Origin: Seonamhaeicola sediminis | Lineage (GTDB): Bacteria; Bacteroidota; Bacteroidia; Flavobacteriales; Flavobacteriaceae | DNA: 64,000 nucleotides | Assembly: GCF_004358095.2 (NCBI RefSeq) | Contig: NZ_SMZJ02000004.1 | Span: 99,030 to 163,029 of the forward strand | Reading direction: 5' to 3' | In this document: one piece after another, positions 50,792-58,605 of the stretch | Layout of the letters: every line of letters starts with the position of its first letter | Numbering within the stretch: position 1 is the first letter of the stretch | Position numbers and translations under genes: made by a program | Notes under the pieces: generated by a model | Seen by the model: the letters and a program-made list of their open reading frames with translations, nothing else | What the model was told of the DNA's origin: nothing | The model's database searches: none

Positions 50792-51265
50792 ATGGGAACT
50801 AAAGTAAAAAAAATGATGTTCATTTTGTCAAAAGCTAACATAGATAATGCTTACGCAGCGTTTATAATGGCAAATGGGGCAAGAATGGAAGGTATTGAAG
50901 CCGAAATATTCTTTACATTTTTTGGATTGGAAGCTATTCAAAAAAAGAAGATGGATCATTTACACGTAGCAACAGTGGGTAACCCAGCAATGCATATGCC
51001 AACAATGATTGGGGGTTTGCCAGGTATGGAGGCACTGGCTACAAAAATGATGAAAAAAGAAATGGAAAAACTTGATATGCCACCTGTGAGTGAGTTTATA
51101 GAGATTTTATCAGATTCAGGATGTAAGCTTTGGGCATGTAAATTAGCTTATGAAATGTTCCATTTAAAAGAGGATGATTTAATTGATGAGTTAGATGGTA
51201 TTTTAACCGTTGGTGATTTTTACAACAGAGCAGATCAAGATGGTTGTCAGATCGTTTTTATTTAG
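50792..51265 (+). CDS. DsrE/DsrF/DrsH-like sulfur transferase
   Basis: 157 residues. Fold marks: MMFILSKANIDNAYAAFIMA, GIEAEIFFTFFGLEA, and the cysteine motif SDSGCKLWACKLAYEMF (C111, C116), as in DsrE2-type proteins; a further Cys152. No membrane helix is obvious. DsrE-like proteins pass persulfide sulfur to TusA, TusE or DsrC; here the partner is encoded 22 bp upstream. Terminator follows at 51288. Confidence 0.9.
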   Translation: MGTKVKKMMFILSKANIDNAYAAFIMANGARMEGIEAEIFFTFFGLEAIQKKKMDHLHVATVGNPAMHMPTMIGGLPGMEALATKMMKKEMEKLDMPPVSEFIEILSDSGCKLWACKLAYEMFHLKEDDLIDELDGILTVGDFYNRADQDGCQIVFI

Positions 51266-51287
51266 TTAAGAACCAGCAACGATATTG

Positions 51288-51323
51288 AATTAAAAGCAAG
51301 CTCATTGAGCTTGCTTTTAATTT
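51288..51323 (+). terminator. terminator of the sqr operon
   Basis: Long stem AATTAAAAGCAAGCTC / GAGCTTGCTTTTAATT with loop ATT. Confidence 0.9.
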
Positions 51324-51512
51324 AGTATTTAACCAAAATTAGTCGGTGTTAATGAGAAAATAAAATGATTTGTTTATAGGTATGTTGTATTGCTATAGTT
51401 TCTTCAACCTTTAACTATAGAAAGAAAAAAGGTTAAATTTTTTTTTAAACAAAATCCTTGAAACTTTATTCAACCTAAATAATCCTTATATTTAGTTTGT
51501 AAACTGAAATTA

Positions 51513-52535
51513 ATGACACACGAATTAGTTCAAATCATTGAGTCTGCTATTCAATATCAAAAAGAAGCGGTTAAGTGTGTTTTGATAACTGTGGTAGATT
51601 TAGATGGTTCTTCATACAGAAAACCTGGAGTTAGAATGTTGTTGACTGAGGGTGGCTCTGCAGTGGGAGCAGTAAGTGGAGGTTGTGTTGAAAAAGAAAT
51701 TATTAAAAGAGCACAATCAGTTTTTGCTACAGGTAAGCCTAAAGTAATGGTTTATGATGGACGTTACCGTCTAGGTTGCGAAGGCTATTTATATATTCTA
51801 ATAGAGCCATTGGTTGTTTCAGATGTTTTGAAGGGAGCTTTTTTTGAAAATATTGAAAACCGTAATACCTTTAAAATAGAGTCATATTTTAAGAAAGAAG
51901 ATGATTGTGTTGGGAATTTTGGTTCTGTAATAACATTTAAGGATAATCAATCATATACATTTTCAGATAGTTTTCATCCTGATAAACTAGAGCAAGATAT
52001 TAAAACCTTTAACCAAACTTTACCACCCTGTTTTAAATTGTTGATAATAGGAGGTGAGCATGATGCGGTGAAACTCTGTAACATGGCTGCTTTTTTGGGT
52101 TGGGAAGTTGATGTTATTACCTCAATAAGTGATCCGAAGACATTAAAAGATTTTCCAGGCGCAAAATCGGTAATTGCCAGTACACCAGAAGCTTTTACAA
52201 CCAATAAAATTGATAATGGATGTGCAGTTGTACTCATGACACACAATTACGCTCAAGACTTGCGTTATCTATTAAAGTTGAAAGATTGTAAACTATCGTA
52301 TATAGGTATATTGGGTTCTGTAAAAAGACGACAACAACTTCAAAATGAATTATTTGAATACATTGAAGATTTAGATGAAAGTTTGTTGGAAAGTATTCAT
52401 AGTCCTGCTGGTTTAAATATTGGAGCTATTACTCCTGAAGAAATTGCGTTGTCTATACTTTCAGAAATTTTAGCGGTTACTAGACATAGAGAACCTTTTT
52501 CTTTAAAAGCTATTAACGGTAAATTGCACTGTTAA
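51513..52535 (+). CDS. XdhC/CoxI family molybdoenzyme maturation factor
   Basis: 340 residues. N-terminal XdhC_CoxI domain with VDLDGSSYRKPGVRMLLTEG and GAVSGGCVEKEI (conserved Cys), and C-terminal Rossmann domain with LLIIGGEHDAVKL and YIGILGSVKRRQQL. XdhC proteins insert the sulfurated Mo cofactor into xanthine dehydrogenase-type enzymes. The mocA-like gene follows by 1 bp. No molybdoenzyme gene lies in the window. Confidence 0.92.
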   Translation: MTHELVQIIESAIQYQKEAVKCVLITVVDLDGSSYRKPGVRMLLTEGGSAVGAVSGGCVEKEIIKRAQSVFATGKPKVMVYDGRYRLGCEGYLYILIEPLVVSDVLKGAFFENIENRNTFKIESYFKKEDDCVGNFGSVITFKDNQSYTFSDSFHPDKLEQDIKTFNQTLPPCFKLLIIGGEHDAVKLCNMAAFLGWEVDVITSISDPKTLKDFPGAKSVIASTPEAFTTNKIDNGCAVVLMTHNYAQDLRYLLKLKDCKLSYIGILGSVKRRQQLQNELFEYIEDLDESLLESIHSPAGLNIGAITPEEIALSILSEILAVTRHREPFSLKAINGKLHC

Positions 52536-52536
52536 A

Positions 52537-53130
52537 GTGAAAGTTTCCATACTTATATTGGCAGCAGGTAATGCTTCCCGAATGGGAAAGACTAAGCAGT
52601 TGTTACCATTTAAGAACACCTCACTTTTAGAGAATGCCATTCACAATGCTTTGGCATCTAAGGCTAATAATGTATTTTGTGTTCTAGGCGCTCATGCCGA
52701 TGTCATAAAAAATCATGTAGGTAAAAGCAAAGTAGATTTTATTTATAATCCAGACTGGAAACAAGGTCTTAGCACTAGTATTATTTCAGGAATAAATTAT
52801 GTTCAATCACTAGAAAGTATTCCAGATGCTGTTTTGGTCATGCTAGCAGATCAGCCTTTTGTAGACTCCAAATATATAGATTTAATGATTGCAACTTTTT
52901 TTGAAAAAACCAATACTATTGTAGCGTCTCAATACAAATATAATAAAGGTGTTCCTGCTATTTTTCCAAAAGAATACTATCAGACTCTTTTAGAATTAAA
53001 GGGAGATAAGGGAGCCAGGTCTCTATTAAATAATAAGAAACTAAATGTTGTGCCTGTATTTTCTAAAAGTGAAAAAACACTTGTAGATATTGATTTATCA
53101 GAAGATTATGATAAGCTTTCACAAGGTTAG
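52537..53130 (+). CDS. MocA-like molybdenum cofactor nucleotidyltransferase
   Basis: 197 residues, GTG start at 52537. NTP-transferase fold: LILAAGNASRMGKTKQLLPF (nucleotide loop), LGAHADVI, and VLVMLADQPFVDSKYID. MocA makes molybdopterin cytosine dinucleotide for xanthine-dehydrogenase-type enzymes; MobA-like activity is the alternative. Co-transcribed with xdhC. Stop codon abuts the stop of the small minus-strand gene. Confidence 0.9.
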   Translation: MKVSILILAAGNASRMGKTKQLLPFKNTSLLENAIHNALASKANNVFCVLGAHADVIKNHVGKSKVDFIYNPDWKQGLSTSIISGINYVQSLESIPDAVLVMLADQPFVDSKYIDLMIATFFEKTNTIVASQYKYNKGVPAIFPKEYYQTLLELKGDKGARSLLNNKKLNVVPVFSKSEKTLVDIDLSEDYDKLSQG

Positions 53131-53283
53131 TTAACCCAAAGCATTTTTAGTAACATACCACCGCCACCCAATAATAGCTAGTTGCAGTTTTGAGGCTTTA
53201 GCAATGTCTAAACCTCTTTTGGTATAACTGGGTAGAACCACTTTATTAATTTTTGCTAAAATTTTAAATAGTTGCTTTCGCAT
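53131..53283 (-). CDS. small basic protein (50 aa), missed by ORF length cut-offs
   Basis: 50 residues: MRKQLFKILAKINKVVLPSY, then TKRGLDIAKASKLQLAIIGW and RWYVTKNALG, stop. Basic, with Leu/Ile heptad-like spacing. I remember close flavobacterial homologues of this kind, sometimes labelled SsrA-binding protein by mistake; that memory is not checked. ATG at 53283, preceded by AGAG. It ends at 53131, directly abutting the mocA stop. Confidence 0.65.
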   Translation of the reverse strand: MRKQLFKILAKINKVVLPSYTKRGLDIAKASKLQLAIIGWRWYVTKNALG

Positions 53284-53315
53284 CTCTTGTAGTACTTACT
53301 TTAAAGTGTAAAAAT

Positions 53316-53346
53316 AGTAAAACTTATTCTAGAACTAAGTTTTACT
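53316..53346 (-). terminator. hairpin after the 19-aa hydrophobic peptide
   Basis: 11-bp stem AGTAAAACTTA / TAAGTTTTACT. Read on the minus strand it follows the peptide stop by 11 nt and is followed by ATTTTT. It could also act on the plus strand, where it is followed by T5. Confidence 0.6.
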
Positions 53347-53357
53347 TTTTTAAGCAT

Positions 53358-53417
53358 TTAGAACAGTGATAAAATTATAAGAATTACGTCAACTACAATT
53401 TTGGCAAGTGTCATCAT
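53358..53417 (-). CDS. candidate 19-aa hydrophobic peptide
   Basis: Frame MMTLAKIVVDVILIILSLF and stop, a single membrane-spanning stretch. Length, MM start and composition resemble small type I toxins of the Ibs kind, and a hairpin terminator follows at once. No promoter with full consensus is visible upstream and no antisense RNA gene can be proved by eye. Chance is possible, since any A+T-rich gap gives short hydrophobic frames. Confidence 0.3.
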   Translation of the reverse strand: MMTLAKIVVDVILIILSLF

Positions 53418-54038
53418 ATTTTTAAGGTTTAAAGGGTTAGTAAATAGTTTTTTATATCAATGTTTTTTTAAGATATATATTTAGAAAGGTGTCCTCCAAA
53501 CGTTTTGATAAAAATCGATGAAATTGAATATGAAATTGTAATAAAAAAAATGAATTTGGTTTTATTAATTAAGTTAATGTCTTTGTTTTAGTTTTTATTA
53601 GTAATTTTTTTTATTTGTTTTGTTTCATTTTAAAACAATTGTAGGGTTTTTTTTTGGTCTATTTTGAAAGCCTAGGGGGATTTTATTTAAAAAGTGATGG
53701 TTTTTATGAGTTTTATCTTTTTTATAAAATATATCTTTAAAAAAAAAGACACTCTAAGAAAAGTATCTTTGATAATATTATTTCCAGTAAAATTAATGTG
53801 TCCTTTTCTAAATTAATTAAGTTTTCAACTTAGTCTTTTGATGTTTGCTCTTTCATGATTCCACAGAATGTGCATAATTTCTTGTTCATTGTTTGTGAGT
53901 TTTTCTGTAATCAAATTTTAACCTTTAAAAGTCTAAAACTATTTTTAAAGTTGATTAACGAAAATATAGTTTTAAAAAACTTTTTTACTTTTCATATTAT
54001 TACTTTTCACTTTAATTTATCTTCGTAAAAAAAATTAT
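53418..54038. other. A+T-rich gap of about 620 bp
   Basis: Apart from the possible BlaI fragment listed separately, no gene, repeat or strong hairpin was seen. Long T and A runs dominate (for example around 53640 and 53740). Confidence 0.5.
53825..53914 (-). pseudogene. possible N-terminal remnant of a BlaI/MecI-type repressor
   Basis: Minus-strand frame from a TTG at 53914 reads ITEKLTNNEQEIMHILWNHE then RANIKRLS and stop. This matches the first helix of BlaI/MecI/CopY repressors (LTxxExEIMxILW). The frame ends after 29 codons and no continuation or BlaR partner was found, so it would be a dead fragment. Another frame here gives a 19-residue CxxC peptide, which I consider less likely. Confidence 0.35.
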
Positions 54039-54983
54039 ATGAGTGTACTTTGGGTCATCCTAGGTTTTATTTTACTGGTAATAGGTGGTGAGTTTTTAGT
54101 GCGATCTTCAGTAGCATTATCTTTTAAATTCAATATTTCTAAAATGGTGATAGGTATGACTGTGGTATCTTTTGCCACGTCTGCACCAGAACTACTGGTA
54201 AGTTTAAATGCGGCATTATCTGGTTCTCCTGCCATTGCCATTAATAATGTAGTAGGCTCTAATATAGCTAACATAGGCTTGGTATTAGGGGTAACAGCTT
54301 TGGTTGGAGCTATAGCGGTAGACAGAACCTTTTACAAACTCAACTGGCCAGTAATGATGATTTTCTCCATGGCACTTTATTTCTTCTTAAAAAATGACAA
54401 TAAACTATCTACTTTAGAAGGCGCTATTTTATTTATTGGGTTACTACTGTTTCTGTATATATTGATAAAGAGTTCTAAAAAAAGTAAAATAGTTGAAGAA
54501 GTTGATGATGCCCTAGCCATTGTATCTAATTTTAAAATTACAATTTGGTTGCTAATAGGTGCAGCGGCTCTATATTTTGGAAGTGAATGGTTAGTAAAAG
54601 GTGCCGAAGAGGTGGCTTTGACATTAGGAGTAAGTAAAGGTGTAATTGGGTTATCATTGATAGCCATTGGTACCAGTGTGCCAGAGTTAGCAGCTTCTGT
54701 AATTGCAGCTGCAAAACAAGAAAAAGCAATTTCTTTAGGAAACTTAATTGGATCTAATATTTTTAATATTGGTTCGGTTTTAGGCCTAACAGCTATTGTG
54801 AAGCCAATTCCAGTTACAGAAGCCTCAATTTTAAATAACGATATTTTTTGGATGCTGGGTTTTGCTGCTATTTTAATACCTCTTATACTTTTGCCAACTC
54901 GTATGCAAATTAGTAGAATGAAGGGTATGGTTTTGGTTGCGGCTTATGGAGTTTTGATGTTCTTTATTTTTACTCGAAGTTAA
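54039..54983 (+). CDS. calcium/sodium antiporter (CaCA, YrbG-like)
   Basis: 314 residues, ten membrane helices in two inverted repeats. Each repeat has its ion-binding alpha motif: FATSAPELLVSLNAALSGSP with GSNIANIGLVLG, and GTSVPELAASVIAAAKQ with GSNIFNIGSVLG. Exchanges Na+ or H+ for Ca2+. Single gene, ending at a bidirectional terminator shared with glnA. Confidence 0.94.
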   Translation: MSVLWVILGFILLVIGGEFLVRSSVALSFKFNISKMVIGMTVVSFATSAPELLVSLNAALSGSPAIAINNVVGSNIANIGLVLGVTALVGAIAVDRTFYKLNWPVMMIFSMALYFFLKNDNKLSTLEGAILFIGLLLFLYILIKSSKKSKIVEEVDDALAIVSNFKITIWLLIGAAALYFGSEWLVKGAEEVALTLGVSKGVIGLSLIAIGTSVPELAASVIAAAKQEKAISLGNLIGSNIFNIGSVLGLTAIVKPIPVTEASILNNDIFWMLGFAAILIPLILLPTRMQISRMKGMVLVAAYGVLMFFIFTRS

Positions 54984-55005
54984 AATTAACCAAATAAAGA
55001 AAAAG

Positions 55006-55036
55006 AAAAACGCTTACCATTGGTAAGCGTTTTTCC
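55006..55036. terminator. bidirectional terminator between antiporter and glnA
   Basis: 13-bp stem AAAAACGCTTACC / GGTAAGCGTTTTT with loop ATT (one base overlap possible). Confidence 0.9.
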
Positions 55037-55061
55037 TTTATGAACAAAATCTGTTGCTAAA

Positions 55062-56084
55062 TTATATTTTAGCAGATTTAACAGTTTTTACAATTCTACC
55101 CGCAACTTTGTATGGGTCTGCGTTAGATGCTGGTCTTCTATCTTCTAACCAACCTTTCCAGCCTTTCTCAACCGTGATAATTGGAATACGGATTGAAGCC
55201 CCACGGTCTGAAACTCCATAAGAGAAATCAGTAATCGCAGCAGTTTCGTGCAGACCTGTTAAACGTTGATCGTTAAACTCTCCATAAACAGCAATATGTT
55301 CATCTACTACTGGACGGAAAGCTTCACAAATCGCTTCGTAAGTTGCCTTATCTCCACAAGTTCTCAACGTTGTATTAGAGAAGTTTGCGTGCATACCAGA
55401 ACCATTCCAATCCATTTCTTTTCCTAATGGTTTTGGATGATATTCAATATAGTAGCCATATTTTTCAGTTAATCTGTCTAGTAAGTATCTAGCTACCCAA
55501 ATTTCATCACCAGCTTTTTTTGCACCTTTAGCAAATAACTGAAATTCCCATTGTCCACAAGCAACTTCTTGGTTAATACCTTCAAAGTTTAATCCTGCAG
55601 CAATACATAAATCAGCATGCTCTTCAACTAAATCTCTACCGTGAGTGTTTCTACCACCTACAGAACAATAATATAACCCTTGAGGAGCTGGGTAACCACC
55701 AATAGGAAATCCTAACGGTAATTGAGTATGGGCATCCATTATGAAGTACTCTTGCTCAAAACCAAACCAGAAGTCATTATCATCATCATCAATAGTAGCT
55801 CTACCATTAGATTCATGAGGTGTTCCATCTGCATTTAAAACTTCACTCATTACTAAGTATCCGTTTTTACGCTCTGGATCTGGGTATATAGCTACAGGCT
55901 TTAAGATACAATCAGAAGCTCCACCAGATGCTTGTCTTGTAGACGATCCATCAAAAGACCAGTTTTCTAATTCTTCTAAAGTTCCTTGAAAGTTTTCGTG
56001 CTCTTCTACTTTGGTTTTACTTCTCATATTCTGAGTTGGCTTGTAGCCATCTAACCAAATGTACTCTAATTTAATTTTTGCCAT
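55062..56084 (-). CDS. glnA: glutamine synthetase, short (GSII-like) type
   Basis: 340 residues, much shorter than GSI (about 470), like the eukaryotic-type GSII. Beta-grasp domain with LEYIWLDGYKPTQNMRSKTK and ENWSFDGSSTRQASG; catalytic domain with FWFGFEQEYFIMD, CGQWEFQLF, NGSGMHANFSN and GASIRIPIIT. Makes glutamine from glutamate, NH3 and ATP. Divergent from a GSIII gene across 251 bp. Confidence 0.95.
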   Translation of the reverse strand: MAKIKLEYIWLDGYKPTQNMRSKTKVEEHENFQGTLEELENWSFDGSSTRQASGGASDCILKPVAIYPDPERKNGYLVMSEVLNADGTPHESNGRATIDDDDNDFWFGFEQEYFIMDAHTQLPLGFPIGGYPAPQGLYYCSVGGRNTHGRDLVEEHADLCIAAGLNFEGINQEVACGQWEFQLFAKGAKKAGDEIWVARYLLDRLTEKYGYYIEYHPKPLGKEMDWNGSGMHANFSNTTLRTCGDKATYEAICEAFRPVVDEHIAVYGEFNDQRLTGLHETAAITDFSYGVSDRGASIRIPIITVEKGWKGWLEDRRPASNADPYKVAGRIVKTVKSAKI

Positions 56085-56335
56085 AATGGATATTTTAATT
56101 TAAATCTTATTTTCTAATCAGCACAAATATATATTTTTATGTAAATACTTTAAATTTTTGAGGGGTCTTTTAATATTTAGCTATGTTATTTTTGTTTATC
56201 CCCCATTTTTTTAGGGTATATTTTAAAAAAAGTATAGTTTTTTATATAATTATTGAAAAATTGTTAACGTGTTGTTTTGTGGTTAAATCACTATAATTAA
56301 TTTTGTAACCATTAACAAATCAAATTAATAAGTCA

Positions 56336-58522
56336 ATGCCTACATTACGTTTTCATGCTGTAAAAGAATCGCTAGCCCACAAACCAATAATTTTTGAGGA
56401 AACCAAAAAGCGATCTGAGATTTTTGGGGAAAATGTCTTCAATGAAATTACCATGCGTCAGTATTTAACAAAAGACGCCTTTGTAAGTGTGAAAAGCGCT
56501 ATAGAACATGGGGACAAAATAGGAAGAGCTATTGCAGATCAAGTAGCCGTATCTATGAAAGATTGGGCGCTTTCTAAGGGTGTTACACATTATACACACT
56601 GGTTTCAGCCATTAACAGGAGCAACTGCAGAAAAGCACGATGCTTTTTTTGAAACTGTTAGTGAAGGGTTCACCATTGAAAAATTTGATGGAGGACAGTT
56701 AGTGCAGCAAGAGCCAGACGCGTCTAGCTTCCCTAGTGGGGGTATTAGAAATACTTTTGAAGCACGTGGTTACACCGCTTGGGACCCTACTTCTCCTGCA
56801 TTTATATATGGTTCTACCTTATGTATTCCTACTATTTTTGTGGCTTATACAGGAGAGGCTTTAGATTATAAAACACCATTGTTAAGAGCGCTTCATGCGG
56901 TTGATGCTGCCGCTACCGATGTATGTAAATATTTTGATAAAAATGTAAAAAAAGTGTCATCGTCCTTAGGTTGGGAACAGGAATATTTTTTAATAGATAA
57001 AACACTTGCTGCCAGCAGACCAGACATTACCTTAACGGGGAGAACTTTATTAGGACATTCTTCTGCAAAAGGGCAGCAACTTGATGACCATTATTTTGGT
57101 TCTATTCCTACTAGGGCATATAATTTCATGAGAGATTTGGAAAATGAATGTATGCTTTTGGGTATCCCTGCAAAAACAAGACATAATGAAGTAGCACCTA
57201 ATCAGTTTGAACTAGCACCTATTTTTGAAGAAGCTAATTTGGCGGTAGACCATAACTCATTGTTAATGGATATTATGGGGAGAGTTGCTTCACGTCACAA
57301 CTTTAAAGTGTTGTTGCATGAAAAGCCTTTTGCTGGTATGAATGGTTCTGGTAAGCACAACAATTGGTCATTGTCTACAGACACGGGTGTTAACCTCTTG
57401 TCTCCTGGGAAAACCCCAATGAGCAGTCTTCAGTTTTTAACCTTTTTTATAAATACTATTAAAGCAGTTTATACGCATGAAACGCTATTAAGGGCTTCGG
57501 TAGCTTCGGCTAGTAATGAACATAGGTTGGGTGCTAATGAGGCGCCTCCTGCAATTATGTCAATTTTTATAGGAGAGCAGTTAACCAAAGTTTTAGAAGA
57601 ATTAGAAGGTGTAACAAAAGGTAAGTTGTCTCCACAGGAAAAAACAGAACTTAAACTAAATGTAGTAGGTAAAATACCTGATGTTCTTTTAGATAATACT
57701 GACAGAAACAGAACATCTCCATTTGCATTTACAGGTAACAAGTTTGAATTTAGAGCGGTAGGGTCTACAGCCAATTGTGCTGACCCTATGACGGTTTTAA
57801 ATACCATTGTAGCTAGACAACTAAAAGAGTTTAAATTAGAAGTTGATAAGCTAATTGATGGTAAAGGATTGAAAAAAGACGAAGCTGTTTTTAATGTGTT
57901 GCGTGAATACATAAAATCTTGTAAACCCATTTTATTTGAAGGCAATGGTTATGATGAAACTTGGGAAAAGGAAGCGGCAAAACGTGGTTTAAGTAACAAC
58001 AAAACTACTCCAGAGGCATTAAAGGCAAGAATTTCTAAACAGAGTTTAAAACTTTTTGAAGAGATGGAAGTTATGGGCGAAGTTGAAACACGTGCAAGAT
58101 ATGAAGTAGCTGTAGAAGCCTATATTAAGCATATTCAAATTGAAGGTCGTGTATTGGGAGATATAGCTCGAAATCATATTGTACCAACAGCGGTTAAATA
58201 TCAAAATATTTTAGTTGAAAATGTGAAGGGGTTAAAGGAGATTTTTGGCTCTAGTTTTAAATCGGTTTCAAAAGAGCAAATTAGTTTGATAGAAGAAATA
58301 TCAAAACATATTGAGAGTATTAACGCTAACGTTACCAAGATGATTGATGAGCGTAGAAAAGCCAATAAATTAGAAGATATAGAGGAGCGGGCAAAAGCTT
58401 ACAGTAATAACGTTAAACCTTTGTTTAGTGATATACGTTATAATTGTGATAAACTTGAACTTTTGGTTGATGATGAAATTTGGCCACTAACAAAGTATAG
58501 GGAATTATTGTTTACGCGTTGA
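56336..58522 (+). CDS. glnN: glutamine synthetase type III
   Basis: 728 residues, the usual GSIII length. Family marks: HYTHWFQPLTGATAEKHDAF near 80, FPSGGIRNTFEARGYTAWDP, LGWEQEYFLID, TRHNEVAPNQFELAPIFEEA and MNGSGKHNNWSLST. It has the GSIII C-terminal helical extension (after about 590). A second ammonium-assimilating enzyme next to the short GSII type. A terminator lies at 58542-58568. Confidence 0.95.
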   Translation: MPTLRFHAVKESLAHKPIIFEETKKRSEIFGENVFNEITMRQYLTKDAFVSVKSAIEHGDKIGRAIADQVAVSMKDWALSKGVTHYTHWFQPLTGATAEKHDAFFETVSEGFTIEKFDGGQLVQQEPDASSFPSGGIRNTFEARGYTAWDPTSPAFIYGSTLCIPTIFVAYTGEALDYKTPLLRALHAVDAAATDVCKYFDKNVKKVSSSLGWEQEYFLIDKTLAASRPDITLTGRTLLGHSSAKGQQLDDHYFGSIPTRAYNFMRDLENECMLLGIPAKTRHNEVAPNQFELAPIFEEANLAVDHNSLLMDIMGRVASRHNFKVLLHEKPFAGMNGSGKHNNWSLSTDTGVNLLSPGKTPMSSLQFLTFFINTIKAVYTHETLLRASVASASNEHRLGANEAPPAIMSIFIGEQLTKVLEELEGVTKGKLSPQEKTELKLNVVGKIPDVLLDNTDRNRTSPFAFTGNKFEFRAVGSTANCADPMTVLNTIVARQLKEFKLEVDKLIDGKGLKKDEAVFNVLREYIKSCKPILFEGNGYDETWEKEAAKRGLSNNKTTPEALKARISKQSLKLFEEMEVMGEVETRARYEVAVEAYIKHIQIEGRVLGDIARNHIVPTAVKYQNILVENVKGLKEIFGSSFKSVSKEQISLIEEISKHIESINANVTKMIDERRKANKLEDIEERAKAYSNNVKPLFSDIRYNCDKLELLVDDEIWPLTKYRELLFTR

Positions 58523-58541
58523 TGTTTATAATATGTTAAAT

Positions 58542-58568
58542 CCAGCCTTTAAAAAGGCGGGATTTTTT
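58542..58568 (+). terminator. glnN terminator
   Basis: Stem CCAGCCTTT / AAAGGCGGG (one A-G mismatch) with loop AA, then T6. Confidence 0.75.
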
Positions 58569-58605
58569 AATTCAAAAAACTACCTTTGCAGCACATTATA
58601 ATATT

